This document shows positions 7,337 through 16,100 of a stretch of DNA of 64,000 nucleotides, piece after piece. A model generated the notes under the pieces. That model worked only from the letters and a program-made list of their open reading frames with translations. It was not told the origin of the DNA and did not search any database. Origin of the DNA: CAHJXF01 sp038240015 (GTDB taxonomy: Bacteria > Pseudomonadota > Gammaproteobacteria > Burkholderiales > Burkholderiaceae_D). The position numbers and the translations under genes are program-made. The DNA lies in the NCBI GenBank assembly GCA_038240015.1, contig JBBSEF010000005.1, positions 32,109 to 96,108 on the forward strand. The letters are read 5' to 3'. The number at the start of each line of letters is the position of its first letter. The stretch's first letter is position 1.

Positions 7337-8251
7337 ATGAGCGACCCTCAACATCACGATTCCCTGATCAAGACGCCCAAGCAATTGATCGTCACGGTCC
7401 TCGCGGCTTTTCTCGTGCCGATCGTGGTGATCGCGCTTCTGGTCAGCTATGTGGTGTCGGGCCGCAAGACGGGCGCGGGTAGCCAGGGCATGACGACGCA
7501 GTCGGTGGCCGAGCGCATCGCACCGGTCGCAAGATTCGAACTGGTCGATGCGAGTGCGCCGCGCGTCATGAAGTCGGGCGAGGACGTCTTCAAGGCGGTT
7601 TGCACCACCTGCCACACCGCGGGAATCGCGGGCGCGCCCAAGGTCGGCGACAACGCCGCGTGGACCGCGCGCATCGCCGAGGGCGCGGCGACTTTGTTCG
7701 ATCACGCGATCAAGGGTTATCAGGGCAAGGCCGGCGTGATGCCGGCCAAGGGCGGCAACAGCGACCTCGACGACGTCGAAGTCCAGCGTGCAGTGGTGTA
7801 CATGGCCAATGCGTCCGGGGGCAAACTGCCCGAGCCCGCCGCTCCCGCGATGAAGCCGGCTGCTCCCGCAGCACCGGCCGCTGCGCCGATTCCTCAGGCC
7901 GATCCCAATGTCGTTGCGACGATCGCGGCGATCAATGCGGGCAAGCCGGCTTCAGGCGTCGCGCCCGTTGCAGCCGCAACCTCGGCCGCAGGCGCCGGTG
8001 ATGCAGCAGGCAAGAAACTCTACGACACGGTTTGCATGGTGTGTCACACGGCCGGCATTGCGGGTGCGCCGAAGTTCGCCGACAAGGCCGCATGGGCGCC
8101 GCGCATCGCCGAAGGACTCGACACGTTGTACGAGCACGCGATCAAGGGCTATCAGGGCAAGGCCGGCGTGATGCCACCCAAGGGCGGATCGAGCGCCCCC
8201 GACGACGAGGTCAAGGCCGCGGTGCGCTATATGGCTGAAGCTGCGAAGTGA
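7337..8251 (+). CDS. Membrane-anchored diheme cytochrome c (cytochrome c5-like)
   Basis: 304 aa with one N-terminal transmembrane anchor (about residues 17-42, QLIVTVLAAFLVPIVVIALL) and two periplasmic class I cytochrome c domains. Heme motifs are CTTCH near residues 89-93 and CMVCH near 232-236. Both are followed by TAGIAGAPK and later by HAIKGYQGKAGVMP, which supplies the distal Met ligand. The domains are joined by an Ala/Pro-rich linker (about 155-185). The strong likeness of the halves indicates internal duplication. It probably carries electrons in the respiratory chain. AGGA lies shortly before the ATG. A terminator hairpin follows directly. Confidence 0.88.
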   Translation: MSDPQHHDSLIKTPKQLIVTVLAAFLVPIVVIALLVSYVVSGRKTGAGSQGMTTQSVAERIAPVARFELVDASAPRVMKSGEDVFKAVCTTCHTAGIAGAPKVGDNAAWTARIAEGAATLFDHAIKGYQGKAGVMPAKGGNSDLDDVEVQRAVVYMANASGGKLPEPAAPAMKPAAPAAPAAAPIPQADPNVVATIAAINAGKPASGVAPVAAATSAAGAGDAAGKKLYDTVCMVCHTAGIAGAPKFADKAAWAPRIAEGLDTLYEHAIKGYQGKAGVMPPKGGSSAPDDEVKAAVRYMAEAAK

Positions 8252-8268
8252 GGGCCGGTGCGATCGAT

Positions 8269-8300
8269 AAAAGGGGCGACAGCGGTCGTCCTTTTTTTTA
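8269..8300 (+). terminator. Rho-independent terminator after cytochrome c
   Basis: AAAGGGGCGAC and GTCGTCCTTT form a stem with one bulge around the loop AGCG, followed by an unbroken run of eight T from 8292. It ends the cytochrome c transcript 17-50 bases after the stop codon. Confidence 0.75.
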
Positions 8301-8316
8301 ACGCATGCGCGAACCA

Positions 8317-8356
8317 CCCATTCCCCAACCCGACCCTCCGCTTGAAGGGGAGTGAG
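8317..8356 (+). repeat. Dispersed intergenic repeat, copy 1
   Basis: A C-rich stretch ending CTTGAAGGGGAGTGAG, closely similar to 27471-27508. The end (CTTGAAGGGGAG) can pair with the C-rich part before it. Its last bases, GGGGAG at 8347-8352, sit 6 bases before the ATG of the methyltransferase gene and so appear to serve as its ribosome binding site. Confidence 0.6.
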
Positions 8357-8358
8357 AA

Positions 8359-9033
8359 ATGAATGAAGCGCGGGAGGGGAGCGACGCGACGATGCGCGAC
8401 TACTACCGACGTCGCGCGTCCGAGTACGAACAAACCTATGCGCGACCGGAGCGCCAAACCGATCTTGCAGTGCTGCACGCGCACGTCGCTAAACGATTCG
8501 CGACCCGACGGGTACTCGACGTGGCGTGCGGCACCGGCTACTGGTCGGCGTCGATCGCGCGCGAAGCGCAGTCGCTGACCGGCGTCGACGCCAACGATGC
8601 GACGCTCGCATTGGCGCGCGACAAGCGGTTGCGGACATCGACAGGCGTCGCGCGGTTCCTCGAGGGCGACGCTTATGCGCTCGACGAATCCCTCGGTCGC
8701 TTCGACGCCGCGTTCGTCGGCTTCTTCTGGAGTCATGTGCCGCATGACGAGCTCGCGCGCTTCGTCAACAGCCTGCTCGCGCGGCTGACACCGGGTGCGC
8801 GCGTCCTGATCCTCGACAACGACTATGTCGAAGGCAGCAGCACGCCGATCGCCCTGGTCGACAACGACGGCAACGCATGGCAGGAACGTCCGCTGTCGGA
8901 TGGCACGATGCATCGTGTGCTGAAGAATTTTCCGACGCGCGCGGACTTGATGAAGCACCTCGCGCATCGCGCGAGCTTCACGCACTGGTGGCGGCTCGAC
9001 TACTACTGGCTGTTCGAATGTCGATTGGCGTGA
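8359..9033 (+). CDS. Class I SAM-dependent methyltransferase
   Basis: 224-aa soluble protein with the Rossmann-fold SAM motif VLDVACGTGYW at residues 52-62, an acidic strand-2 end (SLTGVDANDATL) and the motif IV/post-I region GRFDAAFVGFFWSHVPHDEL. The substrate is unknown; the N-terminal MRDYYRRRASEYEQTY resembles small-molecule methyltransferases of the UbiG/SmtA type. The start codon follows the GGGGAG supplied by the intergenic repeat. It is followed 66 bases later by an esterase gene on the same strand and may be co-transcribed. Confidence 0.8.
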   Translation: MNEAREGSDATMRDYYRRRASEYEQTYARPERQTDLAVLHAHVAKRFATRRVLDVACGTGYWSASIAREAQSLTGVDANDATLALARDKRLRTSTGVARFLEGDAYALDESLGRFDAAFVGFFWSHVPHDELARFVNSLLARLTPGARVLILDNDYVEGSSTPIALVDNDGNAWQERPLSDGTMHRVLKNFPTRADLMKHLAHRASFTHWWRLDYYWLFECRLA

Positions 9034-9099
9034 GTTGAACGACGACGGCGCGACGACTGCGCGTGGCATTCTTCGACCCACGAACGACGAGGAGAGGCG

Positions 9100-10230
9100 A
9101 TGCCGATCAAACGACCCAAAGGCCATCCGGGCCGCGTGGTGGTTCTCGAACACCAATCGAAGATTCTGAAGGGCAACCCGCTCGGCGATCCGCATGTGCG
9201 GGCAGTCCACGTATGGTTGCCCCCGCAGTACGACGACAAGCGTTTCGCCGACGCGCGCTTCACGGTGCTCTACGACATGGTGGGCTTCATGGGTGCGGGA
9301 CCTAGCCACGCCAACTGGAAGGCCTTCGGCGAGAACCTGCCCGAGCGGGCGGCGCGGCTCGTGCAAGAGAAGAAGATGGAGCCGGTCATCGTCGTCATGC
9401 CCGACTGCTTCACGGCGCTGGGCGGCAATCAGTACGTCAACTCATCTGCGATCGGCAACTACGCCGACTATCTGACGCGCGAGATCATTCCGTTCGTCGA
9501 TACGCAATTTCGCACGCTCGCATCGCGCGCGCATCGCGGCTGCTTCGGCAAGAGTTCGGGCGGTTACGGCGCGATCGTGCACGGCATGAAGTATGCGGAC
9601 TACTGGGGCGCGATCGCCGACCACTCGGGCGATTCGTACTTCGACTTCGTCTATCGCAGCGACTGGCCGAACACGTTGAACGCGCTTGCGAAATACGCGA
9701 AGCCCAAGCGCGAGACGGGTGCGATCGACGTCACGGCGCGCTCGAAGAGCACGGGGCAAGGGCTCGACGACGGACGCATCGCGGCCTTTCTCGATGCGCT
9801 GTGGAAAAAGAAAAAACTCGAGGGTCCCGATGGCCACGCGGTGATGAACCTGTGCATGGCCGCGACCTACGACCCCGACCCGTCCGCACCCAACGGCTTT
9901 CGCGTGCCCTTCGATCTCGAGACCGGCGAGCTGATCGAGTCGCGCTGGAAGAAGTGGCTGGCCAACGACCCGATCAACCTGGTCGGTCGATATGCAAAGG
10001 CGCTGCGCTCGCTGCGCGGCATCTACATCGATTGCGGATGGGCCGATCAATTCCACATCCACTACGGCACGCGGATTTTGTCGAAGCGGCTTGCCGCGTT
10101 GAAGATCGCTCACGTGTACGAAGAGTTCGACGACACGCACAGCGACATCGACTACCGCATGGATGTGAGCTTGCCGTTTCTGGCGAGGAGCTTGAGCGCG
10201 ACGCAAGCGATCGCGAAGAAGAAACGCTGA
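9100..10230 (+). CDS. Alpha/beta hydrolase, esterase D (enterochelin esterase-like) family
   Basis: 376-aa cytoplasmic hydrolase, no signal peptide. The nucleophile elbow is GKSSGGYG near residues 149-156, after a conserved ANYADYL-like helix (IGNYADYLTREIIPFVD). The C-terminal DDTHSDIDYRM near residue 350 supplies a likely catalytic His and acid. The early ARFTVLYDMVGFMG segment contributes the oxyanion hole. Family members include S-formylglutathione hydrolase, siderophore esterases and mycolyltransferases; the natural substrate is unknown. AGGAGAGGCG before the ATG is a good ribosome binding site. The gene ends 51 bases before the convergent CDGSH gene. Confidence 0.78.
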   Translation: MPIKRPKGHPGRVVVLEHQSKILKGNPLGDPHVRAVHVWLPPQYDDKRFADARFTVLYDMVGFMGAGPSHANWKAFGENLPERAARLVQEKKMEPVIVVMPDCFTALGGNQYVNSSAIGNYADYLTREIIPFVDTQFRTLASRAHRGCFGKSSGGYGAIVHGMKYADYWGAIADHSGDSYFDFVYRSDWPNTLNALAKYAKPKRETGAIDVTARSKSTGQGLDDGRIAAFLDALWKKKKLEGPDGHAVMNLCMAATYDPDPSAPNGFRVPFDLETGELIESRWKKWLANDPINLVGRYAKALRSLRGIYIDCGWADQFHIHYGTRILSKRLAALKIAHVYEEFDDTHSDIDYRMDVSLPFLARSLSATQAIAKKKR

Positions 10231-10281
10231 GGGCGAGCATGGCGCGGGCGGTCTCGCAGCCCACCGCGCAGCGCGCGTCAA

Positions 10282-10719
10282 TCACGCGCCGTCGGCGACG
10301 AATCCCTCTGCGCGATGCGAGCCGTCGCAGAACGGTTTGTCCTTCGACTGCCCGCAACGGCACAACCAGGTGCCGGTCGTACGCGCGACCGTGCGTCCGG
10401 TGCCTGCACAAATTTCGATGTTGCCCGTCACATGCAGCGGGCCGTTCTTTTGCGGCGTCACCGTCAGAGGTCCGTCGCGCGATGCAAGCGATTCGACCTT
10501 GCCGCTCTTCGGTTCTCCGCTGGCGACGAAGCCGGCCTTGACATGCGTGCCATCGCACCAAGGCTTGGTGTTCGACAGTCCGCAGCGACACAGCGTGGCG
10601 CTATAGCCGTCGGGTTTTCCATCGATGATCAGGTCGGCATGCACCGCATACGGTCCGTTCTCACGGATCCGCAACTGATTCACGGGCGGCGCGGTCTCGT
10701 CGGGACCACCGTCCTTCAC
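10282..10719 (-). CDS. CDGSH-type iron-sulfur protein with two cluster motifs
   Basis: 145-aa protein with two CDGSH zinc-finger-like motifs, each binding a [2Fe-2S] cluster through three Cys and one His: LCRCGLSNTKPWCDGTH (about residues 43-59) and LCRCGQSKDKPFCDGSH (about 119-135). Such tandem proteins are thought to be redox or iron-sulfur transfer proteins; function here is not established. The start is GTG 10719, with no strong ribosome binding site visible. Immediately upstream on the same strand lies a decayed ferritin-like coding sequence, so the gene may once have been part of a larger iron-handling operon or fusion. Confidence 0.85.
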   Translation of the reverse strand: MKDGGPDETAPPVNQLRIRENGPYAVHADLIIDGKPDGYSATLCRCGLSNTKPWCDGTHVKAGFVASGEPKSGKVESLASRDGPLTVTPQKNGPLHVTGNIEICAGTGRTVARTTGTWLCRCGQSKDKPFCDGSHRAEGFVADGA

Positions 10720-10860
10720 TCCAGCGCGGCTCTTCGCGTTTGAGACTGAACGCCGCGTAGAGATAGCAGCACATCAGGTGATGCTCGATCTCTGAGGCTT
10801 CGTGCAGCCAAAAAGCAGTTGTTCGCGCGTCGGCGGAAGGACGGCCTCGGTCGTTTTCAA
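10720..10860 (-). pseudogene. Ferritin-like domain remnant upstream of CDGSH gene
   Basis: Leftward from TTG 10860 the frame reads KTTEAVLPPTREQLL; after a shift of frame near a run of T at 10811 it continues WLHEASEIEHHLMCCYLYAA and FSLKREEPRW. This resembles the first helix of VioB-like ferritin-like proteins, with the metal-ligand pattern E-x-x-H (SEIEHHLM). Only about 45 residues remain before the CDGSH gene begins in another frame. The rest of 10861-10919 has no feature I recognise. Confidence 0.6.
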
Positions 10861-10919
10861 CGGTTCACCTCATGCCGAAGAGTTGATTGAAAAGCTTGAT
10901 CACCAGATTAGCTAACAAA

Positions 10920-12446
10920 TTAGCCAAGAAATAGCCGATACGCCGGATTGTCGGTCTCGTTTTCGAATGGATAGCCTAGCGCCTTCAAAAAATTTCGGAA
11001 GCCCTTGCGTTCCGATGCGGGGACCTGGAGCCCCACGAGAATGCGACCGTAATCCGAACCCTGGTTGCGATAGTGGAACAGGCTGATGTTCCAGTTCGGG
11101 CTCATCGTCGAGAGAAATCGCATCAGCGCGCCGGGCCGCTCGGGGAAGACGAAGCAATAGATCTGCTCGTCGTTGGCGAGCGACGATCGTCCGCCGATCA
11201 TGTGACGCAAGTGGGTCTTGGCAAGTTCATCGTGCGTGAGATCGAGCGTCTTGAAGCCATGCTTGTCGAACGTGGTCGCAAGCGACGCGCTCTCGCCGCG
11301 TGCGCTGACGGCGATGCCGACGAACACATGAGCGACGGTGACATCGGCGATGCGATAGTTGAACTCGGTCACATCGTGTGCGCCGATCAATCCGCAAAAG
11401 CGCCGGAAGCTGCCGCGTTCTTCGGGGATGGTCACCGCGAACACGGCCTCGCGATCTTCGCCCACCTCGGCGCGCTCGGCCACGAAGCGCAGCCGATCGA
11501 AGTTCATGTTCGCGCCGCAGGCGATCGCGACCAGCGTCTCGCCCTTCAGCCTCTCGCGCGCGACATAGGTCTTGAGCCCCGCGATCGACAACGCGCCCGC
11601 GGGCTCGAGGATCGATCGGGTCTCGACGAAGACATCCTTGATCGCCGCGCAGGTCGCATCGGTGTCGACCGTGATGATCTCGTCGACGTACTTGCGCACC
11701 ATGCGAAAGGTCTCGACGCCGACCTGCTTGACCGCAGTGCCGTCGGAGAACAGGCCGACGTTGGCGAGCGTGACGCGGCGCTTCGCGGCGATCGATTGCG
11801 CCATCGCGTCCGAGTCGGTGGTCTGCACGCCGACGATGCGAATCTCCGGCCGCACCGCCTTCACGTACGCGGCCACGCCCGAGATCAGGCCGCCCCCGCC
11901 GATCGCAACGAAGATCGCGTGGATCGGCCGGTCGCTGTGCAGTGACTGATGCTGGCGCAGGATCTCCATGCCGATCGTGCCTTGCCCCGCGATCACATCG
12001 GGATCGTCGAACGGATGGACGAAGCAGAGCTTTTCTTTTTTCTGCAGCGTGAGCGCGTGTGCGTAGGCGTCCGAGTAACTCTCGCCTGCGAGCACCACCT
12101 CGCTGCCGCGCGCCTTGACCGCTTCGATCTTCATGCGCGGCGTCGTGACCGGCATCACGATTACGGCGCGGCAGCCGAGGCGTTGCGCGGCGAGCGCGAC
12201 GCCTTGCGCGTGATTGCCCGCCGATGCCGCGATCACGCCGCGCTTTAACTCGGCCGGCGACAGGTGCGCCATCTTGTTGTACGCGCCACGCAACTTGAAG
12301 CTGAACACCGGTTGATTGTCTTCGCGCTTGAAGAGCACCGTGTTGCCCAAGCGCTTCGACAGCGCCGGCGCGACTTCGAGCTCGGTCTCGCGCGCGACGT
12401 CGTAGACGCGCGCGTTGAGGATACGTTTGAGATAGTCGTTGGCCAT
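10920..12446 (-). CDS. ilvA: Biosynthetic threonine ammonia-lyase
   Basis: Converts L-threonine to 2-oxobutanoate, the first step of isoleucine synthesis. 508 aa, the length of the long, feedback-regulated class. The catalytic PLP lysine is K51 in FSFKLRGAYNKM; the glycine-rich phosphate loop is AIGGGGLISGVAAY. The C-terminal part (about 330-508) carries two ACT-like regulatory domains, seen in EERGSFRRFCGLIG and PERPGALMRFLSTM, where isoleucine and valine bind in the family. I chose ATG 12446 (MANDYLKRIL) over an upstream in-frame start. It is transcribed divergently from the yqaA-like gene with 95 bases between. Confidence 0.93.
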   Translation of the reverse strand: MANDYLKRILNARVYDVARETELEVAPALSKRLGNTVLFKREDNQPVFSFKLRGAYNKMAHLSPAELKRGVIAASAGNHAQGVALAAQRLGCRAVIVMPVTTPRMKIEAVKARGSEVVLAGESYSDAYAHALTLQKKEKLCFVHPFDDPDVIAGQGTIGMEILRQHQSLHSDRPIHAIFVAIGGGGLISGVAAYVKAVRPEIRIVGVQTTDSDAMAQSIAAKRRVTLANVGLFSDGTAVKQVGVETFRMVRKYVDEIITVDTDATCAAIKDVFVETRSILEPAGALSIAGLKTYVARERLKGETLVAIACGANMNFDRLRFVAERAEVGEDREAVFAVTIPEERGSFRRFCGLIGAHDVTEFNYRIADVTVAHVFVGIAVSARGESASLATTFDKHGFKTLDLTHDELAKTHLRHMIGGRSSLANDEQIYCFVFPERPGALMRFLSTMSPNWNISLFHYRNQGSDYGRILVGLQVPASERKGFRNFLKALGYPFENETDNPAYRLFLG

Positions 12447-12529
12447 GGACGGGACTTTGATGCGCGATGTTGGAAGCTGCGGCAGCACGCGACTCTATCC
12501 GATCGCGCATGGCGAAACGCCGCGGTCGC

Positions 12530-12535
12530 TACAAT
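12530..12535 (+). promoter_or_regulatory. -10-like box placed for a leaderless yqaA-type transcript
   Basis: TACAAT is followed by CCGCCG and then the ATG at 12542, so transcription starting 6-7 bases after the box would begin at the start codon. No ribosome binding site is visible. No convincing -35 is seen. The same layout precedes birA. Confidence 0.45.
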
Positions 12536-12541
12536 CCGCCG

Positions 12542-13090
12542 ATGCTCGACTCATGGATGCAGGCGGCACTCGCGTGGCTCTCGCTGCCGCAATTCGGATT
12601 GTCGAGCGTCTTCGTCGTCAGCTTCGTTTCGGCGACGCTGGTCCCTCTGGGCTCCGAGCCGGTGGTGTACGGCATGGTCAAGCTGCGGCCCGACCTGTTC
12701 TGGGAAACGATCGCGGTCGCAACCGTCGGCAACACGCTCGGCGGTATCGTCGATTACTGGATGGGTCGCGGCGCCGAGTGGATGCTCGAGCGCAAGCTGA
12801 ATCTCGACGAGCATGGGCTGCCGATCCAGCCGGTCGCGGTCGAAGGCTCGATACCCGATGGCGCAACACCCGCGGACTCACCGGGCAAATGGCATCAGCG
12901 CGCCGTGTCGTGGATGGAACGCTTCGGCGCTTTCGGGTGCGTGCTTTCGTGGTTGCCCGGCATCGGCGATCCGTTGTGCGCGGTCGCGGGCTGGCTGCAC
13001 CTGCCGTTCTGGCGCTGCGTGATGTGGATGGCGATCGGCAAGTGCCTGCGCTACATCACGATGACTGCCGGCCTCGTCTGGATGTTCTGA
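12542..13090 (+). CDS. YqaA/DedA-like (SNARE-associated) inner membrane protein
   Basis: 182-aa membrane protein with several hydrophobic segments: about residues 15-40 (VFVVSFVSATLVPLGSEP), 55-75 around VATVGNTLGGIVDYWMG, and the C-terminal region including SWLPGIGDPLCAVAGW and the last 20 residues. The VGNTLGGIVDYWMGR and PGIGDPLCAVAG motifs mark the VTT/DedA superfamily, YqaA branch. Related proteins are linked to lipid flipping and membrane homeostasis. A hydrophilic insert (about 85-125) separates the halves. ATG 12542 matches the family N-terminus; 25 upstream in-frame residues are Arg-rich and unlike the family. Confidence 0.8.
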   Translation: MLDSWMQAALAWLSLPQFGLSSVFVVSFVSATLVPLGSEPVVYGMVKLRPDLFWETIAVATVGNTLGGIVDYWMGRGAEWMLERKLNLDEHGLPIQPVAVEGSIPDGATPADSPGKWHQRAVSWMERFGAFGCVLSWLPGIGDPLCAVAGWLHLPFWRCVMWMAIGKCLRYITMTAGLVWMF

Positions 13091-13187
13091 GGTACGCAAC
13101 ACGCCCGGACAGAGCGGCTTCGGCACACGTCGGGATCTTTCCGTACCATTGGGCGAAAGTCCCCTGAAGCGCGGTCCCGCGACGCCC

Positions 13188-16100
13188 ATGAACGCCCCCC
13201 TGTTTCCCCGCTTGTCCGCATCGACTCCACTCGCCGAAGCGCCGCCGCGCCTGCGCGAGATTCCGTACAACTACACCTCGTTCTCGGATCGCGAGATCGT
13301 GATGCGCCTGCTCGGCGCATCGGCGTGGGACGACCTCAACGAATTGCGCACCGAGCGACGCACCGGTCGTTCGGCCCGCATGCTGTATGAGGTGCTGGGC
13401 GACATCTGGGTGGTTCAGCGCAACCCTTATCTGCAGGACGACCTGCTCGACAATCCCAAGCGCCGTGCCGCATTGATCGAGGCGCTGCATCACCGCTTGA
13501 GCGAAGTCGACAAGCGTCGCAAGTCCAGCGGCGCTGCGCAGGACGCGGATGCGCATGCCGACCGCGATGCGAAGGTCGGTCATCTGCTCGACGCCGCACG
13601 CAAGGCGGTCGGCCGGTTCGAAGCCGACTTCCGCGACACTTGGGACCTGCGCAAGCTGACGGCCAGGAAACTCGCGCGCGTGACGGCCAGGGACAACATC
13701 AAGTTCGATGGCCTCTCGCGCGTCTCGCACGTGACCGATGCCACCGACTGGCGCGTCGAGTATCCGTTCGTCGTGTTGACGCCCGATACCGAAGAAGAGA
13801 TGGCCGCAGTGGTTGCGACCTGCATCGAACTCGGCCTGACGATCATTCCGCGCGGCGGCGGCACGGGCTATACCGGCGGCGCGATTCCGCTGACGCCGCG
13901 CGCCGCAGTGATCAACACCGAGAAGCTCGAAGGCCTGGGCGCAGTTGAAATGCGCGCGCTGCCCGGCCACGACCGGCCGGTCGCGACCATCTGGTCGGGC
14001 GCGGGCGTGGTCACCAAGCGCGTGGCCGATGCGGCAGAAGCCTCGGGTCATGTGTTCGCGGTCGATCCGACTTCGGCCGAAGCCTCGTGCATCGGCGGCA
14101 ACGTCGCGATGAACGCGGGCGGCAAGAAGGCCGTGCTGTGGGGAACCGCGCTCGACAATCTGCTGTCGTGGCGCATGGTCGACTGCGACGGCAACTGGCT
14201 CGAGGTCGAGCGCCTCGATCACAACCTCGGCAAGATTCACGACGCGCCGGTGGCGACCTTCGAGGTGCGCAAGTTCGAGCCCGACGGCAAGACGCCGATC
14301 TCTATCGAGACGCTGGCCATCGAAGGCAAGCGCTTTCGCAAGGAAGGGCTCGGCAAGGACGTCACCGACAAGTTCCTCGCGGGCTTGCCTGGCGTGCAGA
14401 AGGAAGGCTGCGACGGACTCATCACTTCGGCGCGCTGGATCCTGCACAAGATGCCGGCGCATACGCGCACGGTCTGTCTCGAATTCTTCGGACAGGCGCG
14501 CGAGGCGATACCCTCGATCGTCGAGATCAAGGACTTCATGGACGCCGAGGCGCGCGCGGGCCGCGCGGTGCTCGCAGGTCTCGAGCACCTCGACGAGCGC
14601 TATCTGCGCGCGGTCGGCTACGCGACCAAGTCGAAGCGCGGCGCGGAAACGGCGTCGGCGCTGTCGTCGGGGTCATCGTCGTCGTCGTATCCCAAGATGG
14701 CGCTCTTCGGCGACATCGTCGGCGACGATGCCGATGAGGTGGCGCGCGCAGCGTCCGAGGTGGTGCGGATGGCGAACGGGCGCAACGGCGAAGGCTTCGT
14801 CGCGGTATCGGCCGAGGCGCGGAAAAAATTCTGGCTCGACCGCGCGCGCACCGCTGCGATCGCGCGCCATACCAACGCGTTCAAGATCAACGAGGACGTC
14901 GTCATTCCGCTCGCGCGGATGGGCGAATACACCGATGCGATCGAGCGCATCAACATCGAGCTGTCGATCGACAACAAGCTCGAACTGCTCGCTGCGCTCG
15001 ACCGCTATTTCGCGCACGACCTCGGCGCCATCGCGCTCGGCAAGACCGACGATGCGGAGGTCGATCGCCTGAGCCGCGACGAGTTGATGGGCAATCGCGT
15101 CGAGCAGGCGCGTGAATTGATTGCGGATGTGCGGGCGCGCTGGCAGTACTTGCGGGCGCACATGGATGTGTCGCTCGATGAGGCAAGAGAGGCGCTCGCC
15201 GCGAACCGGATCGTCATCGACCGCAACGACGTTCGCGTCTTCGATCTCCTGCAAGATCGCTCCATCCGCGTCTCCTGGAAGCGCGAAGTCCGCGCACTCT
15301 TGCGTCAGCTCTTCAACGGCGCCGCATTCGCGCCCGTGCTCGCCGGCGCCGAAGCGGTTCACAAGCGCGTGCTGCGCGGTCGCGTGTTCATCGCGCTTCA
15401 CATGCACGCGGGCGACGGCAACGTCCACACCAACATCCCGGTCAACTCGGACGACTACGCGATGCTCGCGACCGCGAACGCCGCGGTGGCGCGCATCATG
15501 CAGATCGCGCGCGACCTCGATGGCGTGATCTCTGGCGAGCACGGCATCGGCATCACCAAGCTCGAATACCTCACCGACGACGAGACTGCAGACTTCCGCG
15601 CATACAAGCAGAAGGTCGATCCGCAGGGACACTTCAACCAGGGAAAATTGCAGGCATTGCCTGCCGTGCCGTCCGATCTGCGCAATGCGTACACGCCCAG
15701 CTTCGGCCTGATGGGCGCGGAGTCGCTGATCATGCAGCAGTCCGACATCGGCGCGATCAGCGACTCGATCAAGGACTGCCTGCGTTGCGGCAAGTGCAAG
15801 CCGGTGTGTGCTACCCATGTGCCACGCGCCAACCTGCTCTATTCGCCGAGGAACAAGATCCTCGCGACGTCGCTGTTGATCGAAGCTTTCCTCTATGAAG
15901 AGCAGACGCGCCGCGGCATCTCGATCAAGCATTGGGAGGAGTTCACCGATGTGGCCGACCATTGCACGGTGTGCCACAAATGTCTGGCGCCGTGTCCGGT
16001 CGATATCGACTTCGGTGACGTGTCGATGAACATGCGCAACCTGCTGCGCAGGATGGGGCAGAAGAAATTCAATCCGGGCACCGCCGCGGCTATGTTCTTC

